Part shown: positions 51,091-59,684 of the stretch, one piece after another
Position numbering within the stretch: the first letter of the stretch is position 1
Layout of the letters: every line of letters starts with the position of its first letter
Assembly (NCBI GenBank): GCA_964578835.1
Contig: CAZOEL010000004.1
Span: 73,783-137,782 of the forward strand
DNA length: 64,000 nt
Source: CAZOEL01 sp964578835
Lineage (GTDB): Bacteria > Desulfobacterota > Syntrophobacteria > Syntrophobacterales > Syntrophobacteraceae
Direction: 5' to 3'
Made by a program: the position numbers and the translations under genes
The notes under the pieces: generated by a model
Told to the model about the DNA's origin: nothing
Seen by the model: the letters and a program-made list of their open reading frames with translations, nothing else
The model's database searches: none

Positions 51091-51972
51091 TCACTCCTTG
51101 AGCGCCTCAAAGCCCGAGACGATATCGAGCAACTCTTCCGTAATGGAGCTCTGGCGCTGCTGATAGTATCTGCCGATTAGATGGCTTATCCGTTCTTCAA
51201 TGTTTTTCTCCGCTCCTTGCATCGAAGCCAGACGGCCGATATTCTCACTCGCCGAAGACTCGGCGAAGCCGCGGCATACCGAAACGAAAAGATACTCCTG
51301 AATCAGCGCCGAAAATAGCCGGTCCCAGTCCATACTGAACGTCGGCAGGACCTTTGACGGCCATCTTTTCCTCTCTATCTCCAGAAGCCTTTCCTCATCG
51401 AGAGGCAGGAGATGCTCGGTATGCGGTCGATAGGAAGCGCCTGAAACAGGCCTGCAGTAGAAAAGAGAAAGCCGGTCTATCTCCTGGCGAATCTCCCACT
51501 CTTCCATTCTAATAAACATTTCCTGAACCATTGAAGGAATTCCTGAAGCCGAAGTCGGAACCTGAAAATACTCCGCCACCTTCTGCCCCGCATCTTCGAG
51601 ACGCACGGCAGCGCGGGAGCCTACGGCAACAACTATTCTTCTATCTTTATCGAAGCCCATCGCATCCATTGCTTCCAGTGAGTGCGACACGATCTGATCG
51701 TTCAAAGGGCCGCACATGCCCTGGTCCGAGCCGAAGACGACGGCGGTGAGCATGCGGCCGCGAGCGATCTTCCTGCGCGCCTTTCTCTCGGGGCCTCTCT
51801 GCAGAACAATCTGGAGGCCCATTTCAATTGTACGGTGATATTCGGCAACCGATGCGACCGCCCTTTCGTATTGACGGATGTTCACGGCAGCAAGCGATTT
51901 CATAGTCTTCACAACCGTTTGCAGATCCCTGGCGCTCTTCATCTTTTTTCTGAGCGATTCTATCGTATCCAT
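51091..51972 (-). CDS. atpG: N-ATPase gamma subunit AtpG
   Basis: The rotor shaft of the rotary ATPase. 293 residues from ATG 51972; a GTG at 51978 overlaps the atpA stop (GTGA) and is an alternative. N-terminal coiled-coil helix (MDTIESLRKKMKSARDLQTV, VKTMKSLAAVNIRQYERAV), VVFGSDQGMCGPLNDQI in the middle, and the C-terminal helix NIEERISHLIGRYYQQRQSS then ITEELLDIVSGFEAL. Last gene of the atpDCQRBEFAG operon. Sequence differs from standard F-type gamma in the way typical of the N-ATPase clade. Confidence 0.9.
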   Translation of the reverse strand: MDTIESLRKKMKSARDLQTVVKTMKSLAAVNIRQYERAVASVAEYHRTIEMGLQIVLQRGPERKARRKIARGRMLTAVVFGSDQGMCGPLNDQIVSHSLEAMDAMGFDKDRRIVVAVGSRAAVRLEDAGQKVAEYFQVPTSASGIPSMVQEMFIRMEEWEIRQEIDRLSLFYCRPVSGASYRPHTEHLLPLDEERLLEIERKRWPSKVLPTFSMDWDRLFSALIQEYLFVSVCRGFAESSASENIGRLASMQGAEKNIEERISHLIGRYYQQRQSSITEELLDIVSGFEALKE

Positions 51973-51974
51973 AT

Positions 51975-53498
51975 TCACTCGACTATGCGCCGAACCATTT
52001 TAAGCAGCGCTTCACGACTCTCCTCGCTTAGCTTCTCACCCGATTCGATCTGCTCGACCACATCAGGCAGCTCCTCTCGCACGCGCTTCCGAATCTCCCG
52101 CTCCATGCGCGGCAGACTCTCGACCGCAAGATCGTCAAAAAGCCCGTTGTTTGCTGCAAACAGTACGGCAATCTGTTCCGGAGCGGAGATGGGCTGGTAC
52201 TGCGGTTGTTTCAGCACCTCTCGAACTCGCTTCCCATGCTCGAGACTCTTTCGGGTTTCCTCATCGAGGCGCGCGCCAAAGCGCGCAAAGCCTTCCAGCT
52301 CTTCAAATTGCGAGTAGGAAAGCCTGAGGTCCGACGCCACCATCCTGTAGGCCGGAAGTTGAGCCTTGCCTCCAACCCTGGATACCGATTTTCCCACATC
52401 GACAGCCGGGAGGATTCCTTTCTGGAAGAGGTCGGAAGAAAGATAGATCTGCCCGTCAGTAATCGAAATAAGATTGGTTGGAATATAGGCGGAGATGTTT
52501 TGCGCCTGCGTTTCCACAATCGGCAGCGCTGTTAGCGAGCCGCCCCCATGCTCTTCCCGCAGATGCGTCGCTCTCTCGAGAAGGCGCGAATGGATGTAGA
52601 AGATATCTCCCGGGTAGGCTTCTCTTCCCGGAGGCCGCCTCAAGAGCAGCGAAAGCTCTCGGTAGGCGCGGGCATGGCGGGTCAGGTCGTCGTAGACAAT
52701 GAGAACATCCCGTCCGCGCTCCATGAAGTATTCCGCCATGCTGGTCGCCGCATAAGGAGTTATGAACTGCAGGCCGGGAGGATCATCTTCGGTTGACGCC
52801 ACAATGATGCATCTTTCCATGGCGTCATGCTTTTCAAGATCGGCTATGACGCTCGCAACCGCCGATGAGCGCTTGCCAATGGCGCAGTAGACGCTGATGA
52901 TGTCCGTATCCTTTTGATTTATGATGCAGTCCACGGCGATAGCGGTTTTACCGGTTTGCCTGTCGCCCAAGATGAGCTCGCGCTGCCCCCTGCCGATTGG
53001 GATCAAGGCGTCTATCACTTTGAGCCCCGTCTGGACCGGAGCTATCACCGGGTCGCGATCCATGACGTCCGGGGCATCCCGTTCTATGGGAAATCGACTC
53101 TTGGCGTAGACCGGACCCTTGTTGTCAAGCGGCCGTCCGAGGGGATCCACAACCCGCCCGAGCAGCATCGAGCCCACGGGAGCATCCTGAACCCGGTTGG
53201 TGCGCTGCACCTCCATTCCAGCCTTCAGCTCCGCGCTATCCCCCAGAAGAACAATGCCAACCTCGCCCATGTCGATGTTGAAGGCAAGACCAAAGACGTT
53301 TCCCGGAAAGCGGACCAACTCCTCCGCCTTTATGCCCGGCAGACCGCTGGCCGTAGCTATTCCACGACCTATATAGCGAATGACGCCGGTTCTGTTGAGA
53401 CGCAGCTCCGCCCTGTAGTCCTCGAGAGCCCGGTCGAGAAGATGCGACGCGCTCCTGAGCGCATCTTCGAGCCTGTTATTGTCCGTCACCGCCTTCAT
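51975..53498 (-). CDS. atpA: N-ATPase alpha subunit AtpA
   Basis: 507 residues. Non-catalytic nucleotide-binding subunit of the F1-like head, with P-loop GDRQTGKTAIAVDCIIN, ISVYCAIGKRSSAVASVIAD, YDDLTRHARAYRELSLLLRR and RPPGREAYPGDIFYIHSRLL. The ATG at 53498 lies inside the 3' end of atpF (23-base overlap) behind CCCCGGAGG. It lies between the long b-type atpF gene and atpG. Confidence 0.96.
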   Translation of the reverse strand: MKAVTDNNRLEDALRSASHLLDRALEDYRAELRLNRTGVIRYIGRGIATASGLPGIKAEELVRFPGNVFGLAFNIDMGEVGIVLLGDSAELKAGMEVQRTNRVQDAPVGSMLLGRVVDPLGRPLDNKGPVYAKSRFPIERDAPDVMDRDPVIAPVQTGLKVIDALIPIGRGQRELILGDRQTGKTAIAVDCIINQKDTDIISVYCAIGKRSSAVASVIADLEKHDAMERCIIVASTEDDPPGLQFITPYAATSMAEYFMERGRDVLIVYDDLTRHARAYRELSLLLRRPPGREAYPGDIFYIHSRLLERATHLREEHGGGSLTALPIVETQAQNISAYIPTNLISITDGQIYLSSDLFQKGILPAVDVGKSVSRVGGKAQLPAYRMVASDLRLSYSQFEELEGFARFGARLDEETRKSLEHGKRVREVLKQPQYQPISAPEQIAVLFAANNGLFDDLAVESLPRMEREIRKRVREELPDVVEQIESGEKLSEESREALLKMVRRIVE

Positions 53499-54297
53499 GC
53501 TTTTTGCCTCCGGGGATCCGTGAGGGGCTCATTCCTTTCGACTCAGCTTCGATCATCTCGGATACGTTCTGCTCAAGACCTTGCAGATAATCGGCTATGC
53601 TCCAGCCCACTTTGTGATTGAAAGCGTCGAGCTCGATGCCGCAAATGAGATCAGGGGCCATCTCAAAATCCACATTAGCTCCGTCGCCAAAGCGCTTCCT
53701 CACAATGTCTTCAATTTCCTCACGCATTCCCTTCGATATTTCAAAAGCGCTGCGCACGATGACGCTCTCGCCGGGCTGCTCCAAAGGTTTGGAGAACACC
53801 TCCGGCCGATCAAAGTCCAGGTTTTGGATTTTTTCGGAAAAGATCGAGACCATGCGATGCTCTATCTTCGCGTCGGCAAGGTCTCTCAGAGCGCGCTGGG
53901 AGGTTGAGAACACCTCGCGGCACATTACCTTCCTAAGGTCTTGAAGAAAAACGTCTCTCTCTTCCTCGATCGCATCGATCCATTTAACCCTCATGCCCTC
54001 GACCTCATCCTTTGCGGCCTGAATAAGCTCTCTGCGCTTCCCCTGCGCCTCCTCCCGCGCTTCGGCGATCATCTCATCGCGCCTGGAGTCGAACCACTCG
54101 TTCTTCTGCCGGTAATCTTCCGCCTCCCGTTCGGCTTCCTCCTTCTTTTTATTCGCTTCCTCGAGGCGAGAAGCGATCCTCGCCTCCCGTTCATCCATGG
54201 CTTGAATAATGCGGCCATAGAGAAAGCGTTTGAGAAGAGCTGCGAGAACGAGGAAATTCACTATCTGGGCAAGGACGGTGAACCAGTCGATCAACAT
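53476..54297 (-). CDS. atpF: N-ATPase subunit b with C-terminal delta-like domain
   Basis: 273 residues, much longer than an ordinary b subunit (about 160). It has an N-terminal membrane helix (WFTVLAQIVNFLVLAALL), a long charged coiled coil (about 35-130, MDEREARIASRLEEANKKKE), and a C-terminal domain (about 170-255). The last part, VIVRSAFEISKGMREEIEDI and DLICGIELDAFNHKVGWSIA, resembles the C-terminal domain of the delta/OSCP subunit. N-type operons lack atpH (delta), so this fusion probably provides the peripheral-stalk cap. GGAGGATAAGTC precedes the ATG. Confidence 0.88.
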   Translation of the reverse strand: MLIDWFTVLAQIVNFLVLAALLKRFLYGRIIQAMDEREARIASRLEEANKKKEEAEREAEDYRQKNEWFDSRRDEMIAEAREEAQGKRRELIQAAKDEVEGMRVKWIDAIEEERDVFLQDLRKVMCREVFSTSQRALRDLADAKIEHRMVSIFSEKIQNLDFDRPEVFSKPLEQPGESVIVRSAFEISKGMREEIEDIVRKRFGDGANVDFEMAPDLICGIELDAFNHKVGWSIADYLQGLEQNVSEMIEAESKGMSPSRIPGGKKHEGGDGQ

Positions 54298-54300
54298 GAC

Positions 54301-54576
54301 TTATCCTCCGGCTTTCGAGACGTAATCCCAGAAAGGATTGGCGAAAATCAAGATCATCGACACGACGAAGCAGTAGATAGCCGTCGATTCGACCATCGCA
54401 AGCCCCACAAAGAGAGTGCGAGTGATTGTGTTCGCCTGGTCAGGCTGCTGAGCGATAGAGCTCAGCGCTTGAGCAAGGGCGCGACCCTCTCCAAGCGCGG
54501 GTCCGATGGAGCCGATGGCTATGGTCAGGCCTGCAGTAAAGATGGAAATCATGGCTATGAGACTAACGTTATCCAT
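54301..54576 (-). CDS. atpE: N-ATPase proteolipid subunit c with Na+-type ligand set
   Basis: 91 residues from ATG 54576 (AAAGGAGAAAGCGC upstream; ATG 54600 would add eight hydrophilic residues). Two-helix hairpin forming the rotor ring. Ion-site residues: Pro26 and Glu30 in helix 1 (GPALGEGRALAQAL) and Val62-Glu63-Ser64...Tyr68 in helix 2 (LAMVESTAIYCF). The Glu-Ser-x3-Tyr set is that of Na+-binding c rings such as Ilyobacter; Glu replaces the Gln of helix 1, as in the N-ATPase clade. Ion choice cannot be settled from sequence, because some N-type rings with two carboxylates are reported to use protons. Confidence 0.95.
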   Translation of the reverse strand: MDNVSLIAMISIFTAGLTIAIGSIGPALGEGRALAQALSSIAQQPDQANTITRTLFVGLAMVESTAIYCFVVSMILIFANPFWDYVSKAGG

Positions 54577-54600
54577 TGCGCTTTCTCCTTTTTCACCCAT

Positions 54601-55305
54601 TCACCGATCTTCCTTCTCTTCCAGCTCGATCTCCTTTTCCTTGTGCGCTCTTGTTGCAGAAGCAATGTAGACCATGGAGAGAATAGCGAAAATGTACGCC
54701 TGGATCAGGCCGGTTATGAGCCCGAACGCGTTCATCAAAATCGGAAAGAAGAGAGGAGCTACGGCGACGAGGATAGCCACTATCATGCCTCCGCTCATGA
54801 TGTTCCCGAACAGGCGCACCGCCAGAGCAAGAGTCCGTGAGAGCTCGCTCATGATGTTAAAGGGGAGCATGAATATGTTTGGCTTGATATAGTTCTTTAG
54901 GTAGCCCCTCACTCCCAAGTGGGCGACGCCGTAGATGGGGACCGCAACAAATACGCATATGGCGAGAGCAGCCGTCGTGGAGAGCGATCCGGTGGGCGGA
55001 TTGTAGCCCGGAATGATGATGAGAAGGTTGGCCACAGCGATGAAGAGAAAGAGCGTGCCGATGAATTCGAGGTACGGGCCCGGTTCCTGCTTGCTGACAT
55101 CCCGGATTTGATTTCTCATCTGCGACACTAGGACCTCCAGAAGATTCTGCCAGCGAGACAGCTTTGGTCCAGTCGAAAGGTTGCGCGTTATGAGCCATGA
55201 GCCGATGGAAATCAGCGCCATGAGAATCCAGGTGAATAGAATCGTCGCGTTGACGCGCGCCATTCCCCATTGCCAATAGACGATATTATCGGGAGTTATC
55301 TCCAT
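54601..55305 (-). CDS. atpB: N-ATPase subunit a AtpB
   Basis: 234 residues from ATG 55305, just inside the atpR end (AGCGGAGATGAA upstream); an upstream TTG at 55401 was rejected. A polytopic membrane stator with the ion-channel helix SELSRTLALAVRLFGNIMSG, holding the essential Arg opposite the c ring, and the last helix GLIQAYIFAILSMVYIASAT. It is followed one base later by the region preceding atpE. The charged tail (HKEKEIELEEKEDR) is usual in this clade. Confidence 0.94.
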   Translation of the reverse strand: MEITPDNIVYWQWGMARVNATILFTWILMALISIGSWLITRNLSTGPKLSRWQNLLEVLVSQMRNQIRDVSKQEPGPYLEFIGTLFLFIAVANLLIIIPGYNPPTGSLSTTAALAICVFVAVPIYGVAHLGVRGYLKNYIKPNIFMLPFNIMSELSRTLALAVRLFGNIMSGGMIVAILVAVAPLFFPILMNAFGLITGLIQAYIFAILSMVYIASATRAHKEKEIELEEKEDR

Positions 55306-55306
55306 T

Positions 55307-55606
55307 TCATCTCCGCTTGGGCTTTGCTGGAAAAGGAGCCGGCTGGACCATTCGCACGAGAATGAATCGCATGAGAATAAAACCGGCCAGCGCCGCCGCA
55401 ACCCGTTCCCAGCGCAGCCCCACGATGAAGTAAAATATGGCTAGACTGACTGAACTGCGGCCGACAAAGCTCAGCATGGAAAGCAGCGCCGGGCGTCTGA
55501 CCCTCGGGATCTCACGAACCGTGAGCCAGAGACCTCCAAAGAAGAAAAGGCCTATTCCAAGGCCTGAACCGAAAGCCGAGAGAAGTTGTGCGACGCTCGC
55601 CCGCAT
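55307..55606 (-). CDS. atpR: N-ATPase-specific membrane subunit AtpR
   Basis: 99 residues with three predicted helices (GSGLGIGLFFFGGLWLTV; LSFVGRSSVSLAIFYFIVGL; VAAALAGFILMRFILVRMV) and conserved Arg residues within them (MRFILVRM). AtpR is found only in N-ATPase operons and has been proposed to contact acidic residues of the c ring. It lies between atpQ and atpB, as is normal for this operon type. Inner membrane. Confidence 0.85.
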   Translation of the reverse strand: MRASVAQLLSAFGSGLGIGLFFFGGLWLTVREIPRVRRPALLSMLSFVGRSSVSLAIFYFIVGLRWERVAAALAGFILMRFILVRMVQPAPFPAKPKRR

Positions 55607-55615
55607 AGTCTTTAA

Positions 55616-55921
55616 TTACCTGCTTTCCTTTTTCACCCAGTACCAGGCGTTGAGGCATCCTAGGACAACGCCAAGGAAAAGAAGCATCAGCGTCCAGGAA
55701 AATCGGCTCGGCCACCGGACATCGATCCAGACGCCGAGCGCAATTCCAAGCAGCGTCGGGATCGTCACGGACCAGCCGATGACGCCCATCATGCCCAGAC
55801 CGTACCAGATCCCTTCATCTTTCTCGCTACGGGCTCTGAGCTTTCTCGCCTCTTTTGCCGCTATCTTCCGGCCGAGCGTCTCATGAGGGCTTTTTCCTTC
55901 TTCCTTCCGGGGATCGCTCAT
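55616..55921 (-). CDS. atpQ: N-ATPase accessory subunit AtpQ (AtpI/AtpZ-like)
   Basis: 101 residues: a basic cytoplasmic N-terminus (LGRKIAAKEARKLRARSEKD) and two membrane helices (GLGMMGVIGWSVTIPTLLGI; FSWTLMLLFLGVVLGCLNAW). It resembles the AtpI/AtpZ family, which includes the accessory subunit called AtpQ in N-type operons. The ATG at 55921 lies one base from the atpC stop. Such proteins help c-ring assembly or carry Mg2+/Ca2+; the exact role is uncertain. Confidence 0.82.
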   Translation of the reverse strand: MSDPRKEEGKSPHETLGRKIAAKEARKLRARSEKDEGIWYGLGMMGVIGWSVTIPTLLGIALGVWIDVRWPSRFSWTLMLLFLGVVLGCLNAWYWVKKESR

Positions 55922-55922
55922 A

Positions 55923-56303
55923 TCATTTCAGCTCCATGAATCTCCTGGCCAGATCGGTTTCCAACCGCGCCATTGCAGACCGCATCATCTTCTGTCTTGC
56001 GTCCAGAACGAGAAACTGCTCCTCGATGGTTCTTCTGAGCTCGCCCAAATCCGGGCCTAGCACGGCGTTGCGCGTTGATACCAGGACTTCGGATCCGCAT
56101 TTGACCAGTATGCCTTCATCCACCGCCAGAAACTCCTCCTTTTCATCGTCTCTTTCAAAGGAGAGCAAGCCCGGCGCAAGCGCGGCAACGAAGTCGATAT
56201 GCCGTGGAAGCAGACAGAATGAGCCATTTTGAGCCTCCGCCGTCACCTTCACGACTTCTACATCGACCACGATTTCCGTCGGCGTCAGCACCTTCAGCCT
56301 CAT
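55923..56303 (-). CDS. atpC: N-ATPase epsilon subunit AtpC
   Basis: 126 residues: a beta sandwich (MRLKVLTPTEIVVDVEVVKV, GSFCLLPRHIDFVAALAPGL) and a C-terminal helical part (LRRTIEEQFLVLDARQKMM, MARLETDLARRFMEL). Rotor foot and regulator of hydrolysis. Its ATG overlaps the atpD stop (ATGA), a sign of translational coupling. Confidence 0.9.
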   Translation of the reverse strand: MRLKVLTPTEIVVDVEVVKVTAEAQNGSFCLLPRHIDFVAALAPGLLSFERDDEKEEFLAVDEGILVKCGSEVLVSTRNAVLGPDLGELRRTIEEQFLVLDARQKMMRSAMARLETDLARRFMELK

Positions 56304-57694
56304 TCGCCTTTTTGCTTCCTTTTCGCCTCGTCAACTGAACCTATCATGTAGAGAGCCTTTTCCGGGTATTCGGAAAACTCATCATCCAAGATGCGCTCGC
56401 ACCCTTCCAAGGCAACCGATAGTCCAACCATCTGTCCCTGGATTCCCGTGAACTTTTCCGTGACGAAAAACGGCTGGGTCAAGAATCTCTCGAGCCTTCT
56501 CGCCCGTTGCACCGTCGCTCGATCTTCTCTCGATAGCTCTTCAAGGCCAAGCATCGCAATGATGTCTTTGAGATCTTCATAATTGGCAAGAGTGCTTCGA
56601 ATCTCCTGCGCCACATCATAGTGCTTCCGCCCCACGACATGCGGGACGAGCATCTTCGAGCCGGATCTGAGAGGATCGATCGCGGGGTAGAACCCTTCGC
56701 TCGCGCGCTTTCGGGAGAGCACAATCGAGGAGGATAGATGCCCGAAGGTATGCACCGCGGCAGGATCTGTTAGATCGTCGGCTGGAACATAAACAGCCTG
56801 GACCGAGGTGATGGCGCCGGCTGCCGTGCTGGAGATTCTCTCCTCGAGCTCGGCGAGCTCGGTTCCGAGAGTCGGTTGATATCCCAACCGCGAAGGGAGC
56901 TGCCCCATGAGTCCGGAGACCTCGGAGCCGGCCTGGATGAAGCGAAAAATGTTATCTATCAAAAGCAGCACATCCTGCCTCGCGTCATCCCGGAAATATT
57001 CGGCCATTGTGAGCGCCGCATGCCCCACGCGAAACCTCGCCCCGGGAGGCTCCTTCATTTGCCCAAAGATCATGACGGTGTTCTTGAGCACCTCGGCTTC
57101 TTTCATCTCCCGGTAGAGATCCTCCCCTTCGCGGCTGCGCTCGCCTATGCCGCAAAAGAGGCTCACCCCTTCGTGCTTCCCGACCATATTGTGGATCATC
57201 TCGGTTATGAGCACTGTTTTGCCAACGCCTGCGCCTCCAAAAAGTCCCGCCTTTCCGCCGCGCTCGATCGGGCTTAGAATGTCAATTGCCTTGATTCCCG
57301 TCTCAAAGACCTCGGAAACCGTCGTCTGGCGGATCAAAGGTACAGGACGCCCGTGTATCGAGCGGCGCTCCAAATCTGTCAGAGCCTCTCCTCTGTCGAT
57401 GGTCTCCCCGAAGACATTGAACATTCTTCCGAGCAACTCCCGTCCAACAGGCGCCTTCAAGGGCTGTCCCGTATCAACAATCGGCGAACCGAGCGCAAGA
57501 CCTTGTGTAGATGTGAGGCCGATGCCTCGAACCCTTTCAGAGGAAAGATGCGCCAAGACCTCTATCACCACGCTCTTCTCGCTATCGGCTCTCAGCACGT
57601 TATTCAACGCTGGAAGCTGATGGGGAAAGATTGCGTCCACCACGCTGCTCCGAACGGAAACGACTGTTCCCGTATTGTGATCTTGGGCGCTCAT
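56300..57694 (-). CDS. atpD: N-ATPase beta subunit AtpD (catalytic)
   Basis: 464 residues from ATG 57694; the frame extends to a TTG at 57715. It carries the catalytic nucleotide site: P-loop GLFGGAGVGKTVLITEMIHN, then GIGERSREGEDLYREMKEAE, the Walker B segment VLLLIDNIFRFIQAGSEVSG and PSRLGYQPTLGTELAELEER. First gene of the operon, in the N-type order D-C-Q-R-B-E-F-A-G, which differs from the standard F-type order. There is no atpH and no separate delta. The promoter must lie in 57695-58250. Confidence 0.96.
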   Translation of the reverse strand: MSAQDHNTGTVVSVRSSVVDAIFPHQLPALNNVLRADSEKSVVIEVLAHLSSERVRGIGLTSTQGLALGSPIVDTGQPLKAPVGRELLGRMFNVFGETIDRGEALTDLERRSIHGRPVPLIRQTTVSEVFETGIKAIDILSPIERGGKAGLFGGAGVGKTVLITEMIHNMVGKHEGVSLFCGIGERSREGEDLYREMKEAEVLKNTVMIFGQMKEPPGARFRVGHAALTMAEYFRDDARQDVLLLIDNIFRFIQAGSEVSGLMGQLPSRLGYQPTLGTELAELEERISSTAAGAITSVQAVYVPADDLTDPAAVHTFGHLSSSIVLSRKRASEGFYPAIDPLRSGSKMLVPHVVGRKHYDVAQEIRSTLANYEDLKDIIAMLGLEELSREDRATVQRARRLERFLTQPFFVTEKFTGIQGQMVGLSVALEGCERILDDEFSEYPEKALYMIGSVDEAKRKQKGE

Positions 57695-58251
57695 GAGTTT
57701 CTTGTTCCCCCACAAAGACTGGCGCGTCTGGTGAGACTCAACTTTGACGACATGTTGATAGTCAAGAAAACGCTTCCGGCAGGGACTTCATGATGCAAAC
57801 CTGCCTTCGATGTCGAATATGATTGTTCATATTAATGATGGTAGCTCGGTTTTTCCATACCCTGGAACATTTACAGGCAATTCAAATTTTTGGCCATGTT
57901 GGCGAACTTGAAAATCATCGGTGAAGACAAAAACTGCAAACGGCTAACTGTTTGTTTATTCGAGGATATATCAGAACTAATCGTGCTGCGGTGTTGAAGC
58001 CCTTTCATTCAATAGCTATCATATATCAAGAACAACATAAATAAACCCATGTGTGTCAAGCACTTAAGAGGATTGCAGATATCTCCGCTTATGAGCTCGA
58101 ACGCAAAGGATGTATAGCTGGAGCCGTCTATTGTCTTCAAGCGAGTGACATTCTCGGAAGTGAATTCATCAAGAGGTCGGTATCTCTCAAACACCGTATT
58201 TCCTCCGGTGCTGAACAATGGAAGAATTCTCAGAAAAGGAGGCAACAACTT
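57695..58251. other. AT-rich divergent promoter region between the atp operon and the SYLF gene
   Basis: 557 bases. The stretch 57790-58060 is markedly more AT-rich than the flanking genes. No sigma-54 site, long inverted repeat or extra coding frame was convincing. An in-frame extension of the SYLF gene to 58051 lacks a ribosome site and is not used. Confidence 0.45.
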
Positions 58252-58956
58252 ATGAGATCAACAAAGATTATACCTTTAATGGCCGTTCTGTTCTTTGCGC
58301 TGGCTTTGCCTGTTCAAGCGGAAGTTTCCGCCGACCAGCGCTCGAAAATCGATAAGGCGTCCGATGTGCTCGAAAACGCTCTCGCTCGCACCGAAGGAGG
58401 CATTCCCAAGGAGGTAATCAATCAGGCCCAGGGAGTCGCCGTTATCCCGGATGTCGTCAAGGGAGCCTTTCTGGTTGGGGGCCGCTATGGAGAGGGTCTC
58501 CTGGTTGTTCGAACGGACAAAGATTCATGGAGCGGCCCGGCCTTCATATCTCTAACCGGCGCAAGCCTCGGGGCGCAGGCTGGAGCGGAAGTGAGCGATC
58601 TAGTCCTTGTCTTCAATTCACAAAAAGGGGTTGATGCTCTCAGGAATGGCAAATTGAGTCTTGGGGGCGATATCGCCGTTCTAGCCGGTCCTGTCGGAGG
58701 CAAGGCCGACCTGCAGGAAACTTTAAGGCCAGATGCGGATGTCTTTGCATATTCGAGATCGGAGGGCGTCTTTGCCGGGCTTTCTATAAAGGGATCCGTC
58801 ATCCAGTTCGATGACGACGCCAACGCCATGTTCTATGGGAAAGAGAGCGTCAAACCCGAAACGATCTTTGCTGGCGGGCAGGCGAACGCATCGATGAAAA
58901 GAAACGAATTCACTTGTCTTGTGGCAAGAGTCACCAACAGCTCCCCAACCTGTTAG
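58252..58956 (+). CDS. Exported SYLF (YSC84-like) lipid-binding protein
   Basis: 234 residues from ATG 58252 (AAAAGGAGGCAACAACTT upstream). A signal peptide (IIPLMAVLFFALALPVQA, cleavage before EVSA) precedes a SYLF domain of usual size: VINQAQGVAVIPDVVKGAFL, VGGRYGEGLLVVRTDKDSWS, FISLTGASLGAQAGAEVSDL, VLVFNSQKGVDALRNGKLSL and AYSRSEGVFAGLSIKGSVIQ. SYLF domains bind phosphoinositides in eukaryotes; the bacterial role is envelope-related but unknown. Confidence 0.88.
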   Translation: MRSTKIIPLMAVLFFALALPVQAEVSADQRSKIDKASDVLENALARTEGGIPKEVINQAQGVAVIPDVVKGAFLVGGRYGEGLLVVRTDKDSWSGPAFISLTGASLGAQAGAEVSDLVLVFNSQKGVDALRNGKLSLGGDIAVLAGPVGGKADLQETLRPDADVFAYSRSEGVFAGLSIKGSVIQFDDDANAMFYGKESVKPETIFAGGQANASMKRNEFTCLVARVTNSSPTC

Positions 58957-59128
58957 TAAAGGCTCGCGCAAGTTCGGGGATCGGTGAGAATGATGCTGGA
59001 TAGAAACTCTCAAGCTCATGCCTAACAGCTCATACCAGGCATCCAGAGTGAACGTCCAGCATCGATACGCAAACCATCCAGGCCAAAGCCTTGCGCAGCC
59101 TGGAATTATGAATATGGAGGTATTACAC

Positions 59129-59539
59129 ATGGCTGAATCTACTCAGAATATAGGGCAGTCTAGCGGTCAGAGCAAAGGCATTAATCTGGACCTTGGAATT
59201 CTTCAGTTGAACATCACCCTCACTCTCTCTGGAATTCGGAGCCTCACCGACACTCTAAACGATGCGCTGCAGCAGGCTGGACCCGCTCTTCAGCAAAATG
59301 TGAACAAGGTGGTTGACGCGGTCCGACAACTCGGCGTGGAGGATCTCAAGAAATGGGTCCAGCAGGGCGGAGAGGAAGAACAGAGCGCCTATAATCAGCT
59401 CATCTCGAAGCTCCAGCAGGCTGCCAAGAGAGGAGAAGATCAGGCCAGAAGCCTTCTCCAAAGCTTGGGCGAGAACGTTTCGAGCGCTGGTCAAAAGATG
59501 CAAAGCGCGGCATCGGAAGAACCGGGCTCAAAACACTAG
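59129..59539 (+). CDS. Phasin-like helical protein, unknown function
   Basis: 136 residues from ATG 59129 (GGAGGTATTACAC upstream; the frame from 59018 lacks a ribosome site). Amphipathic helices dominate (DTLNDALQQAGPALQQNVNK, LISKLQQAAKRGEDQARSLL, QSLGENVSSAGQKMQSA), with a short beta-like motif near the N-terminus (LGILQLNITLTLSGI). It is Cys-free and rich in Gln, Ala and Ser, with no signal peptide. It could coat granules like a phasin or be a stress-induced helical protein; neither is shown. Confidence 0.55.
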   Translation: MAESTQNIGQSSGQSKGINLDLGILQLNITLTLSGIRSLTDTLNDALQQAGPALQQNVNKVVDAVRQLGVEDLKKWVQQGGEEEQSAYNQLISKLQQAAKRGEDQARSLLQSLGENVSSAGQKMQSAASEEPGSKH

Positions 59540-59562
59540 CGCAACCAAGCTAACCTGACATG

Positions 59563-59593
59563 GATGGCCTCCCCGGTGTATGCGGAAGGCCAT
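59563..59593. terminator. Hairpin between convergent genes
   Basis: 8-bp stem GATGGCCT (59563-59570) / AGGCCATC (59586-59593) with a 15-base loop. It lies between the phasin-like and UPF0182 genes. The loop is long and no T-tract follows, so this is a modest candidate. Confidence 0.35.
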
Positions 59594-59684
59594 CAGCCCC
59601 CTCCCTCTGATGATTAGTGGATCCCTCGCAAAGCTCTTTCAGCCATTTTATATGGAATCTAGTTTAAGACTTCGGGCAAGCGGA

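Noticed and set aside
53941..54840. 299-codon plus-strand frame across atpF/atpE/atpB
   Set aside because: Antisense to conserved ATPase subunits; chance open frame in high-GC third positions.
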